A stretch of DNA of 64,000 nucleotides, from positions 3,100,001-3,164,000 of the forward strand of contig CM056874.1 in the NCBI GenBank assembly GCA_029876055.1, in the 5' to 3' direction. Within the stretch, counting starts at the first letter, position 1; the number at the start of each line of letters is the position of its first letter. Source of the DNA: Madurella fahalii. Lineage: Eukaryota > Ascomycota > Sordariomycetes > Sordariales. The position numbers and the translations under genes were made by a program. The notes beneath the pieces are model-generated. The model was given only the letters and a program-made list of their open reading frames with translations. It did not search any database and was not told the DNA's origin. Below are positions 1-9,950 of this stretch, in pieces.

Positions 1-1065
1 CCCGCCCGGCTCGAGGTTTCTGTAAAGTATTTGTTTATTGGTTAGGAAAACGAGGTCAATGGGAGAAGAAGGGAAGAGAGGGAAATTTTGAGGAGGGGAG
101 TTGAACTCGTAGATGTTGGTCACTAAGTTGGGCCAGTCCAGGATGCTAGCGGCCATGTAGCGGCAGAAGATCCAGCTGAATTCTTTGGGGTGGACCCAGG
201 CGTCTTCGACATCGTCAACTTCGAAGCGGACGTTGGCGGGGACGAAGTTGGGTTGGTTGGCGCTGAGGTCGTTGCCGATTATCTGAGAGGAGGACATGGC
301 TACGTTAAAAAGAAATGTGGGTTAGGGAAAGGGGCTCCGAGAGGCTGCTTACCGTGGCGTTAGGGAACTCATCGGCGATGGATATCGCCCCTTTGAGAAT
401 TATTTAGTATTAATGTCCGCATATGGCAGGTTAGAAGTGATCCTCACACACGCCGGTGCCGGTGCCAATATCTAGGATGCGCTTGGTCCGCTCTTTGTCA
501 ATAGGAGCACTATAGAGGCCGCCCTGCACACGGGTCATGATTTCGTGGAGAAGAAACAGGCGTTCCATCTCTTGCTGATAAGGCACTGTTAATTAGGACC
601 CAGACTTTGTGCACCAGAAATTGCTCGGGGTTGATAAGAACCTCGTCATTCGGTCGTGAATACCCTGTTGGCATCCATATCAACACTGAACTGTTACCAG
701 GGCCCTGAAATCCACTCACTGCCTGCCCGGAAAGCGTGATAGCGCCGGCCGTGTTCGACAGGATAGTTTTGGACGCTCGAAGCCAGCGATGTGGCGTAAC
801 TGCTTTCATACCTACGAGCCGGTGCCTGGTCAAATGGAATGTACAGTAAAACCTCAAGGGTACAACAGCGCTTACACGCTCTCTCCGGCATCGTTGACTA
901 ACTGCAAGATGTGACGCTTAGCAAGTCTAAATCAATAGGAGGGTTAATCTGAAGTATTACATCAACGTCGACATCGACTTCGACATCGACATCAATCTCG
1001 ATTGCGGTGGGAGGCTTGGCTTTGACGGCCTCTTCGATCACGGAGATGTCTCCCTTGGTAGCCAT
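1..1065 (-). CDS. LaeA-like SAM-dependent methyltransferase, 5' part
   Basis: Class I SAM methyltransferase of the fungal LaeA-like family; the C-terminal part lies beyond the left edge. A start at 1065 and eight exons restore one frame: 961-1065, 876-901, 720-811, 642-664, 448-574, 353-390, 107-282 and 1-19. Family landmarks then appear in order: HGRRYHAFRAGRYSRPNDE, the SAM-binding motif LDIGTGTGVWAIS (near residues 115-127), an acidic-loop motif reading GNDLSA, then NVRFEVDDVED, and YENLEPGG at the edge. The first exon encodes a Asp/Val dipeptide run. All junctions are GT-AG. Family members act in the nucleus or cytoplasm, often on development or secondary metabolism, but substrates are mostly unknown. 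Orthology to LaeA itself is not claimed; this is one of many LaeA-like paralogs. Confidence 0.82.
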
Positions 1066-1416
1066 TGCTGAAGGCGAAAAGGTTCCTTCTAAAGATGGAT
1101 ACGGACGTCTTTCGAAAAAGAATGCGGGGATGGTTACTCGGGACGTCGGAATGGCCAAGAATAAATATGCATTTCGCAACTAGTGGACTAGTACAACTCA
1201 CCAAGGACAGGGGTCAACATGCGGGCTTACGTGAGGATGTGCCAAGATGTTCATGGGGGTTGAAGACCCTGCAACGGTCGGCGTCAATCAATAGCCGTCT
1301 TTGAGTCTTGTGCGAGGCTGTCATGAGCCTGGAATGCAAGAGGGACATAAAGGGTTTCAAAGTATGGAGCTGCCGTTTCGACACCGACATCTGTCCGTTA
1401 CACAGAAGCATCCTAC

Positions 1417-1752
1417 TGTGAAAAAGCAGGTAAGCACTAAGGAGGAGCTCTGTCGTGCTCTGTCAGAGCCACAGAGAGCCTCGGAATGAGCCAATCAGGA
1501 AGGGTCTTGCGCGGCTCTTAGAGAGCCGCAGAGAGCCACGAGAGTCAATGTCTATAAAAGTCATTCCTTAGGCACTCCTGGAGGACTCGCGGAGTTCTCC
1601 AGTAAGCAATACAACTTGTTAGCTTTGCTACCATCGAGACATCACTTGCGCGATTGTTGTGAACCTTTAGGCTTCACCGAATCCACCATCCCTTGATCAA
1701 GACACTTTGCGGAATCCTCTCAGACGTTAGGGACCTCGAAGGATTCGTCACA
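1417..1752 (+). mobile_element. Possible solo LTR of a retrotransposon
   Basis: This 336-nt segment begins TGTGA and ends TCACA, the inverted terminal pentamer typical of LTRs. Inside it are a CCAAT motif near 1489 and a TATAAAAG box near 1552, spaced like an LTR U3 promoter. I saw no target-site duplication beside the ends, no recognisable primer-binding site, no reverse transcriptase and no second copy in the window. An ordinary promoter is the alternative. Confidence 0.3.
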
Positions 1753-1764
1753 CCGGAGAAGGTC

Positions 1765-2691
1765 TCAGAATCCTGGGATCACATGACCCAGGATCCTGGC
1801 CGTCTGGCCCATCTGGGCTCCCACCACGTAACAATTGCCCGGGACTGAATTGAAAAAACAATGCCCCCATTGTACCTCCCAACCATCAGAACCCATCGTA
1901 CCCATCATCGTATCCATCGGGTCCATCGTATCCATCCCATCCATCGTCGTATCCATCAGATCCATCCCACACAACGGCATCATACCTATCGTGATGCTCG
2001 TCCCTGTCATCTTCGACAGGGGCGTCATATTCAGTCCGGGTATTGTCAGGGCGGTCAGGAAAGTCAGGGCCGTCGTCAGGGTAGTCGAGATAGTCAGGGC
2101 CGTTGTCAAAGTAGTCAGGACAGTCAGAGCCGTCGTCAGAGTAGTCAGGACAGTCGGAGCCGTCGTCAGGGTAATCAGGGCAGTCAGGGCAGTCAATGCC
2201 ATCAAGGTCTTCAAGGTAGTCAGGGCTGTTAAAGCCATCAGGGCTGTCAGAGCCGTCAAAGTAGTTAAGGCTGAACCATAATATCGTATAAGAATTCTAT
2301 CATTGTTCATCATCCAGGCTGATATCAAGACCACAAGTTCCTGGTATTCCTTTGAACCCTGGATCTTAGCTCGGAAGTCTGACAGGCTCTCCGTCGGTTG
2401 TTGTTGTTGACGTTGTTGTTGACGACGTTGTTGGGCCGGGCAGTGGGTTTGAAAGATGTGCCCGATCAGGAGGCGTCTCTTGTCGAAGGTCTGGCCGCAG
2501 TGCGTGCAGGTGTGTAACTGGGCTGCTGCATCTGACTGCAGGGCCGTCGAAGTCGATCGCTGGGCTGGCCGGGCGGGCCGGGCGGGCCGGGCGGGTAAGG
2601 CTGGCCGGGCGACGAGGTTGACTGAGCTGTCGGATCGGATCGCTGGGGCGGCCGGGCGGGTAAGGCCGACTAAACTGTCGGATCCGATCAC
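1765..2691 (-). CDS. Hypothetical protein with C2H2 finger and repeat tail
   Basis: A 308-residue open frame not assignable to a known family. The N-terminal third is Ala/Pro/Arg-rich with a short repeated ARPARPA-like tract. Next comes one C2H2-type finger, CTHCGQTFDKRR followed by H-x4-H and another Cys (about residues 61-85), then a Gln/Arg run. The C-terminal half is built on tandem DNA repeats and reads Leu/Thr/Ala in this frame. A second minus-strand frame over the repeats is open too and reads Asp/Pro/Gly/Tyr-rich, so an intron or a frameshift may switch frames near 2270. It sits in a relic-rich zone next to a possible LTR and a broken HNH gene. It may be a decayed or transposon-derived gene. 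Confidence 0.35.
   Translation of the reverse strand: MIGSDSLVGLTRPAAPAIRSDSSVNLVARPALPARPARPARPAQRSTSTALQSDAAAQLHTCTHCGQTFDKRRLLIGHIFQTHCPAQQRRQQQRQQQQPTESLSDFRAKIQGSKEYQELVVLISAWMMNNDRILIRYYGSALTTLTALTALMALTALTTLKTLMALTALTALITLTTAPTVLTTLTTALTVLTTLTTALTISTTLTTALTFLTALTIPGLNMTPLSKMTGTSITIGMMPLCGMDLMDTTMDGMDTMDPMDTMMGTMGSDGWEVQWGHCFFNSVPGNCYVVGAQMGQTARILGHVIPGF
1890..2270. repeat. Degenerate tandem repeats
   Basis: Two repeat blocks adjoin. About 1890-1975 has ATCCATCGTAT-like units of 9-15 nt. About 2040-2270 has roughly 30-nt units built on GTAGTCAGGGCAGTCAG and GCCGTCGTCAG. Units are diverged but stay in steps of three, so at least two minus-strand frames remain open across the block. Confidence 0.7.
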
Positions 2692-2927
2692 TGAGCCGGG
2701 TAGGCAGGCGAGGCCAAAGTCAAGTCTGACTGGGCCGGCCGGGCGGGCAAGGTCAATTGAACTTGACTGCGTTCTGGGGGTTCCATTGAAGAAAAAAGAA
2801 AAAAGGGGAAAAAAGAAAAAGATGGTATCTGAGAGCCGGGCCGGGCGACGATAGGCCTAACGAAAGGGTCGTCGAATTGGATGGGAAAGTCGCGTATCTT
2901 CACGCGAGGGATTGCATCGTGTATATT

Positions 2928-3879
2928 CACACGGGGGATTGGTCGTCAGGTTCGATTTGCTGACTCCAACCCTGCGTATTCCATTGATGTTCGTACGCAA
3001 GAGAGAAGATATGTGCAGCCTCGAAACCTGCCCGGTCACCAAACTCTTTACCTAGATTTTCTTCCTTTGTCACAACGCAACGTCCATCTCGCTCTCGGAC
3101 TCGGTTTGCGAACTCTTGTACTCGCGTTCCCGTTTGTAAAGACATAAGTAGGGTAAAAGCAGCCTCGGTAGTTTTCTAATTAGATTATATTAGTATTTAT
3201 ATTCGTAAAGTAGGTAGAAAATATACCTGGATGGTGCCATCGGCTACGACAAAATACATCCCAGGCAGAAGGGGTTGCATATCTTGGGCGACTGTCCCGC
3301 CATTTTCGTCTTGGAGGAAGAAGGAGCCCGAGGGCAAGATGTCGATGATATCAACCATGGCGTAAAAGTTGGCATTGGTCACGCCGGCAGTGAGGGCTAG
3401 ACCGCCAAGCAGGGTATTGAAATGGTGCAGAAACACACATCTACACCCACATACCCACCAAAAACAAGGAGGAGGGCAAAGACGGCCAAATGCCAGACAG
3501 ACAAGATAGACAAGACAGGCCAGGCGACACCACCCCAAATCGGGTCCCTGCAGCCTAAACAAGGTCAAAACAACATGTGCAGATAGAGTTCCCTCTGATT
3601 AGAGGGAGATCGCTTTGCACGCAAAGAAAGCTCGTCAATTGAGCTTGTAACAAGTGTGAAGGAAAGTGCTGAATTCATTGTTCTGTCTAAGGAGCAATGG
3701 CCAGGACGGCCCTACTTATGGTGCGAAAGAAAAATGGGCCCACGGCAAGTTCCAGCCCCCGGGGCTCCATCCTAGTAACTGTGTCCCTTGGGGACTGTTT
3801 TCCCCAACTCAGTATCGAAATCCCGGCGATCGTAGATGAAGATATTGCGGGCGAGAGCCCGAGCACCCTCGCGCGACAT
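2928..3879 (-). pseudogene. Broken fungal HNH-nuclease-type gene
   Basis: Three pieces on the minus strand match successive parts of the fungal HNH nuclease domain family. First is an N-terminal piece from an ATG at 3879 (MSREGARALARNIFIYD, then RRDFDTELG). Second, about 3235-3430, is LLGGLALTAGVTNANFYAMV and onward to FFLQDENGG. Third, 2928-3140, has RERDGRCVVT and FEAAHIF followed by LAYEHQWN. The first piece runs into stops after DTELG, about 340 nt before the second. The third stops at 2928, so everything beyond the HNH core is missing. The second and third pieces can be joined by a GT-AG intron. Family members are common, fast-decaying accessory genes of unknown function. The domain assignment is firm; inactivity is an inference from the truncation. 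Confidence 0.65.
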
Positions 3880-6800
3880 TTTGCCCTCGTAAAGAGGTGT
3901 AGAGAGGGGGGTGGTGGAGGATGAGTAGAAGGAGTTAGTCTCAGATGCTCAGACCTGCTGGGCATGAGGTACCGCTTGTGCCTGTTGACCCACTTTTATA
4001 GACCCACTTAAATAAGCCAATCAAATCGCATTGACAAAACTCACGCCAGCTGTCGGACCACAACGACCTCTCCCCCCTACATCCAGGCCGGAAGAATAAA
4101 ACTGTGTGCCAGAGACTACACCTGGCCTCTGGAATGAGTCTGTGCACCAGAGACTATAATGAATGAGAGGATGCAAACTTATTTCCACATTTGAGTATCT
4201 AGGGTTAACCGTGCATACCCTCGGCCACTCCTCTGGTGGTGATAAACTGTGATATTGTTACCCTCCAAAAGGGCAGCACCTTGCCCGGTACAAGGCCAAT
4301 ACAAGCATGTTTTAGTCGACGGGCATGGAGGCCTAAAATGAGTTGGAAAACTGTTTCCGGTATTCTTCTGTCTGAGACCCGGGGGTGTGTGTTGGACATA
4401 TTCATATAATCTATTTCCACGTGAAACGCAAGCGGAGTCATCCAACAAATTCACATCCTAGCAGTTCGCAGACATCGGCAACGTCTTGTGATCTGTACTA
4501 GGCTCGCTGCGCCCTGAAGCATAGTAGTGCTGTTCACTGTACGGTAAAAACCGGGTCTATGTGCTTGTGGTTTGCTGATCGAGAGATACCACGGCCAGAC
4601 GGCCCCGTCGCCGGTCCTTCCAGGTCTAGACTTGACGTGTTTAGGAACTTGATGGATCAGTTCTGGGGCAACAAAATCAGAACCTCCAAGCAGCCTTTGT
4701 CCGAGACTCTCGGAGTATACGAATCGACTGACCCAGCCGAAAGCTTGCGCCGTCCAGGAGCTTCAGGTTGGGTCTAACTTTCCGCATCTGGTAGACGTCT
4801 CGGCTCCTAACCCTTGGATTTTGAGAGCTGCGTAGCAAGGTAACGGAGGCGGGTCACCTTGCATTGACGCCGGTGAAAGCATCCTTCAGGAAGCCTCGAA
4901 AGAAATCCTCGAGCGGGATAATCTACAGTTGTGTAGAAGTTTTCGAGCGGGATCCTTCGAGAAGTGATCGTCGGCGATAAGCCGAGCACGATATTTGAGG
5001 CGCGGTGGAAACGTGTTCTTCCCAAAGCGAGCAGACACCCTATGCGTGATCCTCCCGCAGAGCGTCATCGATCACGATGCAACGCTAAGGATTGGTGGCG
5101 GCACCAAGCTTGGCCGAGCATATCCGCGGTTCCTATTGTTTCGTTCTGGCGATCCCCGGTCGCGGGCCTGCGGCAATTGCGACAAGTACTGTCGAGAACC
5201 TCGAATAACGGGAAACAGCCATCAGGAGCGATGCGTATCTGTTGGGAGAAAACCGGGGGGGTTGCCAATGCGAACGAGAGTGCCGACCGAGCCGACAAAG
5301 TGAGTGATTTTTCTCTTATTTCTTTTTTCCATTTGCAACCCCTTCGTCAAGTGCGTTACACACCCAAGATGTCGGGCCTGACAAACAGTTACATCGTTTC
5401 AAAGAATGAGGAATCATCGAAAGCGTCGGAGAATTGGAGCCATGGGGAGCTTTTGGGGGGGGGGTGGGGGTGGGGGAGATACCAGGAGTGCTGCGTCGTC
5501 TCATGATGTGCAGGGGTGGGCTTCACCCGCTTGCCGCCGAGCATCGCGCTTGCGCCGTCTCCAGGTCTGTCGACGCTTTATTTTGGAATCGGTACTTGCA
5601 TGTTTCCCAAGCAGCGGCAAAGAGCGGGATAATTCATTGCAGTTCGGCGCAAAGCTGGGAGATAACATGATCGACTCGGATCCGGTCGTAACGGATATCA
5701 TGATTGCCATCCGGGCGAGGATTGCCGATTGATCACAACAAACTCGTCTGGCTGCCCACTGCGACTGACTGAGGGGCCAGCCTGCCATCCCATCTCGTTT
5801 GCCCTGAGCAATTGGAACCAAACCATGGGCTGGGATGGGAACCGCAATGAAACGAGGAAGGCGGGCTAGCCCCGTGAAGAGAAGGTTGTTTCGGTGAGAC
5901 TGTAGTCGCATTTCTCGTCAACTTTGGATTCTTGAACCCTGCGCGGGGGGGAGTCTGGCTGCTAAGTTACATATCCCCCGGACGCTGCAGTTTGGCAGGA
6001 GGCTGATGCAACGGCAACGTCAAGGCGGACACTGGCTCAGAAAGCTGTTCGCGTTAAAAACTGCACGTGTGCGGCGCGTGCGGCCTGATGAGAAGCAGAC
6101 TGGAGAGAGAGAGGGTTTTTCCCTGACAGTCACCGATCCTAGCCCGGGCTACCTTACAGAGGGGGATTTGGGAAAAGCACTTTCGGACTACTACATACGC
6201 AAACTGCTGGGGCTGGAGACAAGAAACTGATGCCTAGTTCCTGTGGTGAATCCCATGACTCTGCAATGTCGCAAACAATCCGAACTCGTATGCCGCAAGG
6301 TAGGTACTGTACTCTACTACAGATGAGGCAGCCCGGGGTTGCGTCCCCGCCAAGGCCCGTCGTAGGGCGACCCGATGGGCTGGCCCACGAGGCCAACATC
6401 AGATCCGATGATCTCCTCGGCTTCGACATCCGTCATTTCATGTCGTTGGTTTGTTGGCTTGTCGGTTGGCGCTCGAGAGCGAGGCGAAACGCCGTTATTG
6501 CCGGGCGCCGAGCAGCAAGTGCGTCCTGATACAGAGGAAGGGAACCGACGCCAATGCGGCGGACGGCGAGCACGGAGATCGCAACCAACTCTGTCATTCT
6601 GGTGTCTGCTGCTATGCCGACCTGCCGATGTCCCGTAAGGACAGGGGACAAAGTCCGGTGCGGCATCCTCCAGCGGGTTCCTGCCGGTGGCGGTTGAATG
6701 AAGGGATCGCCTGTGGTCAGCCTCGGGAGGCCGAAGAGGCGCCTGGAGAGAGAATGTGGGGCGCTACTCCAGGTTCTGAGGTTGCAGGGTGTCGAGTTAA

Positions 6801-8020
6801 TGCTCGCTCGCTTATGCTTCATCCCGAGACGCAACATGTCCGATCGCCCTTAGCCGAGGCGCCCCATTGGCCAGAATTGGGACGAGCAGGGATCTGCCAT
6901 GGGATCTGGCACAGAAGCGGCATCAACCTCAACCCAGGCATCCCAGCGCCTGGAGTAAGTTGCCGCTGCGTTTTTTCTGCAATACGGCCCTGTATCGGGA
7001 GCAGACGGCCTACGGGCCTACCATTGCACCACCCCGTCCATCTGAACGTTGGGCGGGCGCCTCGCTGGCCGTTAACGCAGGCCTCTACGATCATGGGCGG
7101 GGCTGGACAAAGCGGCCCTTTTCTGATGATTTTATTTTATTTTATTTTTATTTTATTTTTTATTCTAGCGCCATGACTTGCCGACATCCCGTTACAATAC
7201 CTTGCTGTAGGCTGCAGGTTGCAGGCTGCGGGCTGCAAGGCACACGTACCCCGTTCCTGTCCCAAGGGTACTCCTCCAAACCGCTCCCCCCTTCACCCCC
7301 GCCAGCAGTCGAACGGTCCAGGGTCCTTACCATGCCCAAAAAGTTTGACGGGGCCCCGTTTGACGCTGCAACGCTCCCCCTCGCGCTCTCCCACTCAGTC
7401 AGACGACTCTGACATACCCCCCTTGTCTGGCCATCCTCCACGCGCCATCGCGTTTTGGAAGCGTGGAGCCGCGCAACCTTGGCCTACCTTGAACTCGGCA
7501 GACACCTGCTCGCCATGCTGTCTGGGTTCCTGGTCGCAGAAAGCTTGGCGGCGCCGTCCCTTGACGGGGGTTTTCGCGGGGGGCGGGCAGTCGAAACTGC
7601 TTGGCTTGCCGGGACATAAGAAACGAACTCTTGGCGGCATCGTCGGATCGCCGTCGCAGCTTTTGGCTGAGCGAGCTAGTCTTTATAACAGCTCCTCGGG
7701 ACCTCACCACGACCCGTCCTGCCCTCCCTTTTCAGACCATGTCCCATTCTTGCTCTGTGCGGCGGTAGTGTGTCGACTTCTTTTCTTTCCCTCCCTTTCG
7801 TTCGTTCCTTTCTGACGTGGGTTGTACCTACTGTTGTACATACCTTATCCCTTGATTGTCGACACCAGTTGTCGTCAACCACTCCTTTTCGACAAGTATT
7901 ATTGTTTCTGACGGTCTGGAACCATCTCTTTTACTCGATTCGCCACTCAGCTCCCGAGGAGCTTGATTCCTTCTCGACGACCCGTCGCTCGGAAAAAAAA
8001 GAAAAATACATCTGCCCAGC
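3880..8020. other. Gene-free interval
   Basis: I see no supported gene in these 4.1 kb. Open frames are short, overlap on both strands and lack family motifs. Landmarks are a G-rich run at about 5454-5476, an ATTTT-type low-complexity tract at about 7129-7169, and a GCTGCAGG-like cluster at about 7207-7235. Pyrimidine-rich sequence at about 7770-7990, after a TATAA-like motif near 7683, probably belongs to the promoter and leader of the secreted-protein gene that follows. Confidence 0.5.
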
Positions 8021-9950
8021 ATGATGATGAAGACTGCCGTGGCGGCCCTTTTGGGTCTGACCATGGTTGCCGAGGCGGCCTCGATCCATCAGTACCGGTC
8101 GCCCATTGAGCTGGAGCGACGACAGAATGGAAAGTTCGGCGGAAAGTTCGGTGGAGGTTTCGGCGGAGGGTTCGGCGGCGGAAAGTTCAATGGTGGCCAG
8201 GGTGGCGGCAACAACAACCAGGGCGGCAACAATCAGGGCGGCAACAACAACAACCAGGGTGGCAATAACAACAACCAGGGCGGTAACAACAACAACCAGG
8301 GCGGCAACAACAACAACCAGGGCGGCAACAACAACAACCAGGGTGGCAACAACAACAACAACCAGGGTGGCAACAACAACAACAACCAGGGCGGCAATAA
8401 CAACGGTGCCACCGAGACTTGCCTTGCTGCCAACGCCATCCAGACCGGTTCCCAGTCCACCGGCCAGAATGGCAACGGCGCCGCCGACGGCCAAGTCGAG
8501 TCTGCCACGTACGTTCGACAAGCCCTCTGGAGACCAATGACTTGTGCGCGCTAACCGCATCTCCAGTGACAATGCCAACTTCATCAACTTCTGCTCTGGC
8601 GAGACCCTGACCAACGGTCTCCAGAACCGGGATGGTTCCTGCAACGGCATCCGTACGTAGCTCCATCCAAACCGATGCCTGATTCCATGCTAATCGTGAG
8701 CAGCCATGGGCAAGATCCCGTCCGTCAACAGGATGGTCTCCACCGTCATCACCAACCCCCAGAACTTTGACGACCTTGAGGAGCTCACTACCTTTACCAT
8801 TGAGCTCCAGATCGCGAACATGCAGCTCGGTTCCTTCACCAACGCCACGAGCACGTACTATTCGGCCCCTCAGGACCTCAACGGAGCCGGCCAGATCATT
8901 GGCCACACTCATGTCACGGTCCAGGACACCGGCAACACGCTGAACCCAACCACGCCCCTTGACCCCAACCAGTTTGCCTTCTTCAAGGGCATCAACGATG
9001 CCGGAAACGGCCAGGGCGGGCTCTCTACCGAGGTGACTGGCGGCCTCCCCGCGGGTTGCTACCGTGTCTGCACCATGTCGAGCGCGTCCAACCATCAGCC
9101 CGTCCTGATGCCTGTCGCCCAGCGTGGGTCTCAAGAAGATTGCCGTTACTTTAGCATAGGCGGTGCCTGCGGTAATGGCGGCGGCAACAACGGCGGCAAC
9201 AACGGCAACAACAACAACCAGGGCGGCAACAACAATAACCAGGGTGGCAACAACAACAACCAGGGCCAGGATGGGAACAACAACAACCAGGGCGGCAACA
9301 ACAACCAAGGCCAGGGTGGAAACAACAACCAGGGCCAGGATGGAAACGACAATGACAACAACCAAGGCCAGGATGGAAACAACAACCAGGGCCAGGACGG
9401 GAACAACAATGACAATAACCAAGGCCAGGATGGAAACAACAACCAGGGCCAGGACGGGAACAACAATGACAATAACCAAGGCCAGGATGGAAACAACAAC
9501 AACAACAACCAAGGCCAGGATGGAAACAACAACCAGGGCCAGGACGGGAACAACAACAACCAGGGCGGCAACAACAACCAGGGTCAGGGCGGAAACGGCG
9601 GGGGCGGTAAACAGAACAATGGCCAGGGCAAGAACAATGGCCAGGGCAAGAACAATGGTCAGGGCAAGAACAACGGCCAGCAGCAGAACGCCAACGCCGG
9701 CGGCAATAACAACGGCAATGCCGGCGCCGCCATTGCTGGTATTGCCGCCCCGGCAGTAGAAGAGACCGGTGACGCTGCTCGCCCCTTCTCGGTCAACGGC
9801 AGCACCTTCGCCAGCCGTGAGGCCGCCGTCCAGCGTGCTTGCGCCATTCAGAACAACGCGTGCGCAAACGCTGTCAATTCGGGCCAAGCCCAGGGCCTGT
9901 CGGTCGGCGACTGCAACCAGCAAGAAGCCGCGTGCCGGGCCGCCGCTTAA
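8021..9950 (+). CDS. Secreted Asn/Gly-repeat protein with two conserved domains
   Basis: Three exons (8021-8508, 8567-8652, 8704-9950; GT-AG) encode 606 residues. A signal peptide (MMMKTAVAALLGLTMVAEA) is followed by an RR site at 33-34, typical of Kex2 processing. A Gly/Asn/Gln repeat (NNNNQGG units) precedes a conserved domain with NFCSGETLTNGLQ, SCNGIPMGK, STYYSAPQDL, GHTHVTVQD, FAFFKGINDAGNGQ and YRVCTMSSASNHQP. A longer repeat (GNNNNQGQD-type units, then GQGKNN) leads to a Cys-containing C-terminal domain, about residues 548-606 (RPFSVNGSTFASREAA... C-x6-C, then C-x6-C). Both domains recur in secreted fungal proteins that, as I recall, carry uninformative or misleading names. A cell-surface or wall role is inferred; no activity is known to me. 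Confidence 0.88.
8190..8404 (+). repeat. Coding repeat, GGNNNNQ units
   Basis: In-frame 21-24 nt units coding GGNNNNQ, with one or two units gaining an extra Asn. Nearly all Asn codons are AAC, giving a strong strand asymmetry. Slippage-prone array inside exon 1 of the secreted protein. Confidence 0.9.
9178..9690 (+). repeat. Coding repeats, GNNNNQGQD and GQGKNN units
   Basis: About 9178-9600 codes Asn/Gly/Gln units, many of form GQDGNNNNQ, including a near-exact tandem copy of a longer block with NDNNQGQDGNNNQ. About 9610-9680 has four GQGKNN units. This array separates the two conserved domains of the secreted protein. Confidence 0.9.

Noticed and set aside
8187..9923. Open frame of 578 codons antisense to the secreted-protein gene
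   Set aside because: It is the mirror of the Asn/Gly repeat codons, reading Val/Leu/Ala; no start context, no family, and the sense strand carries signal peptide, introns and conserved domains.
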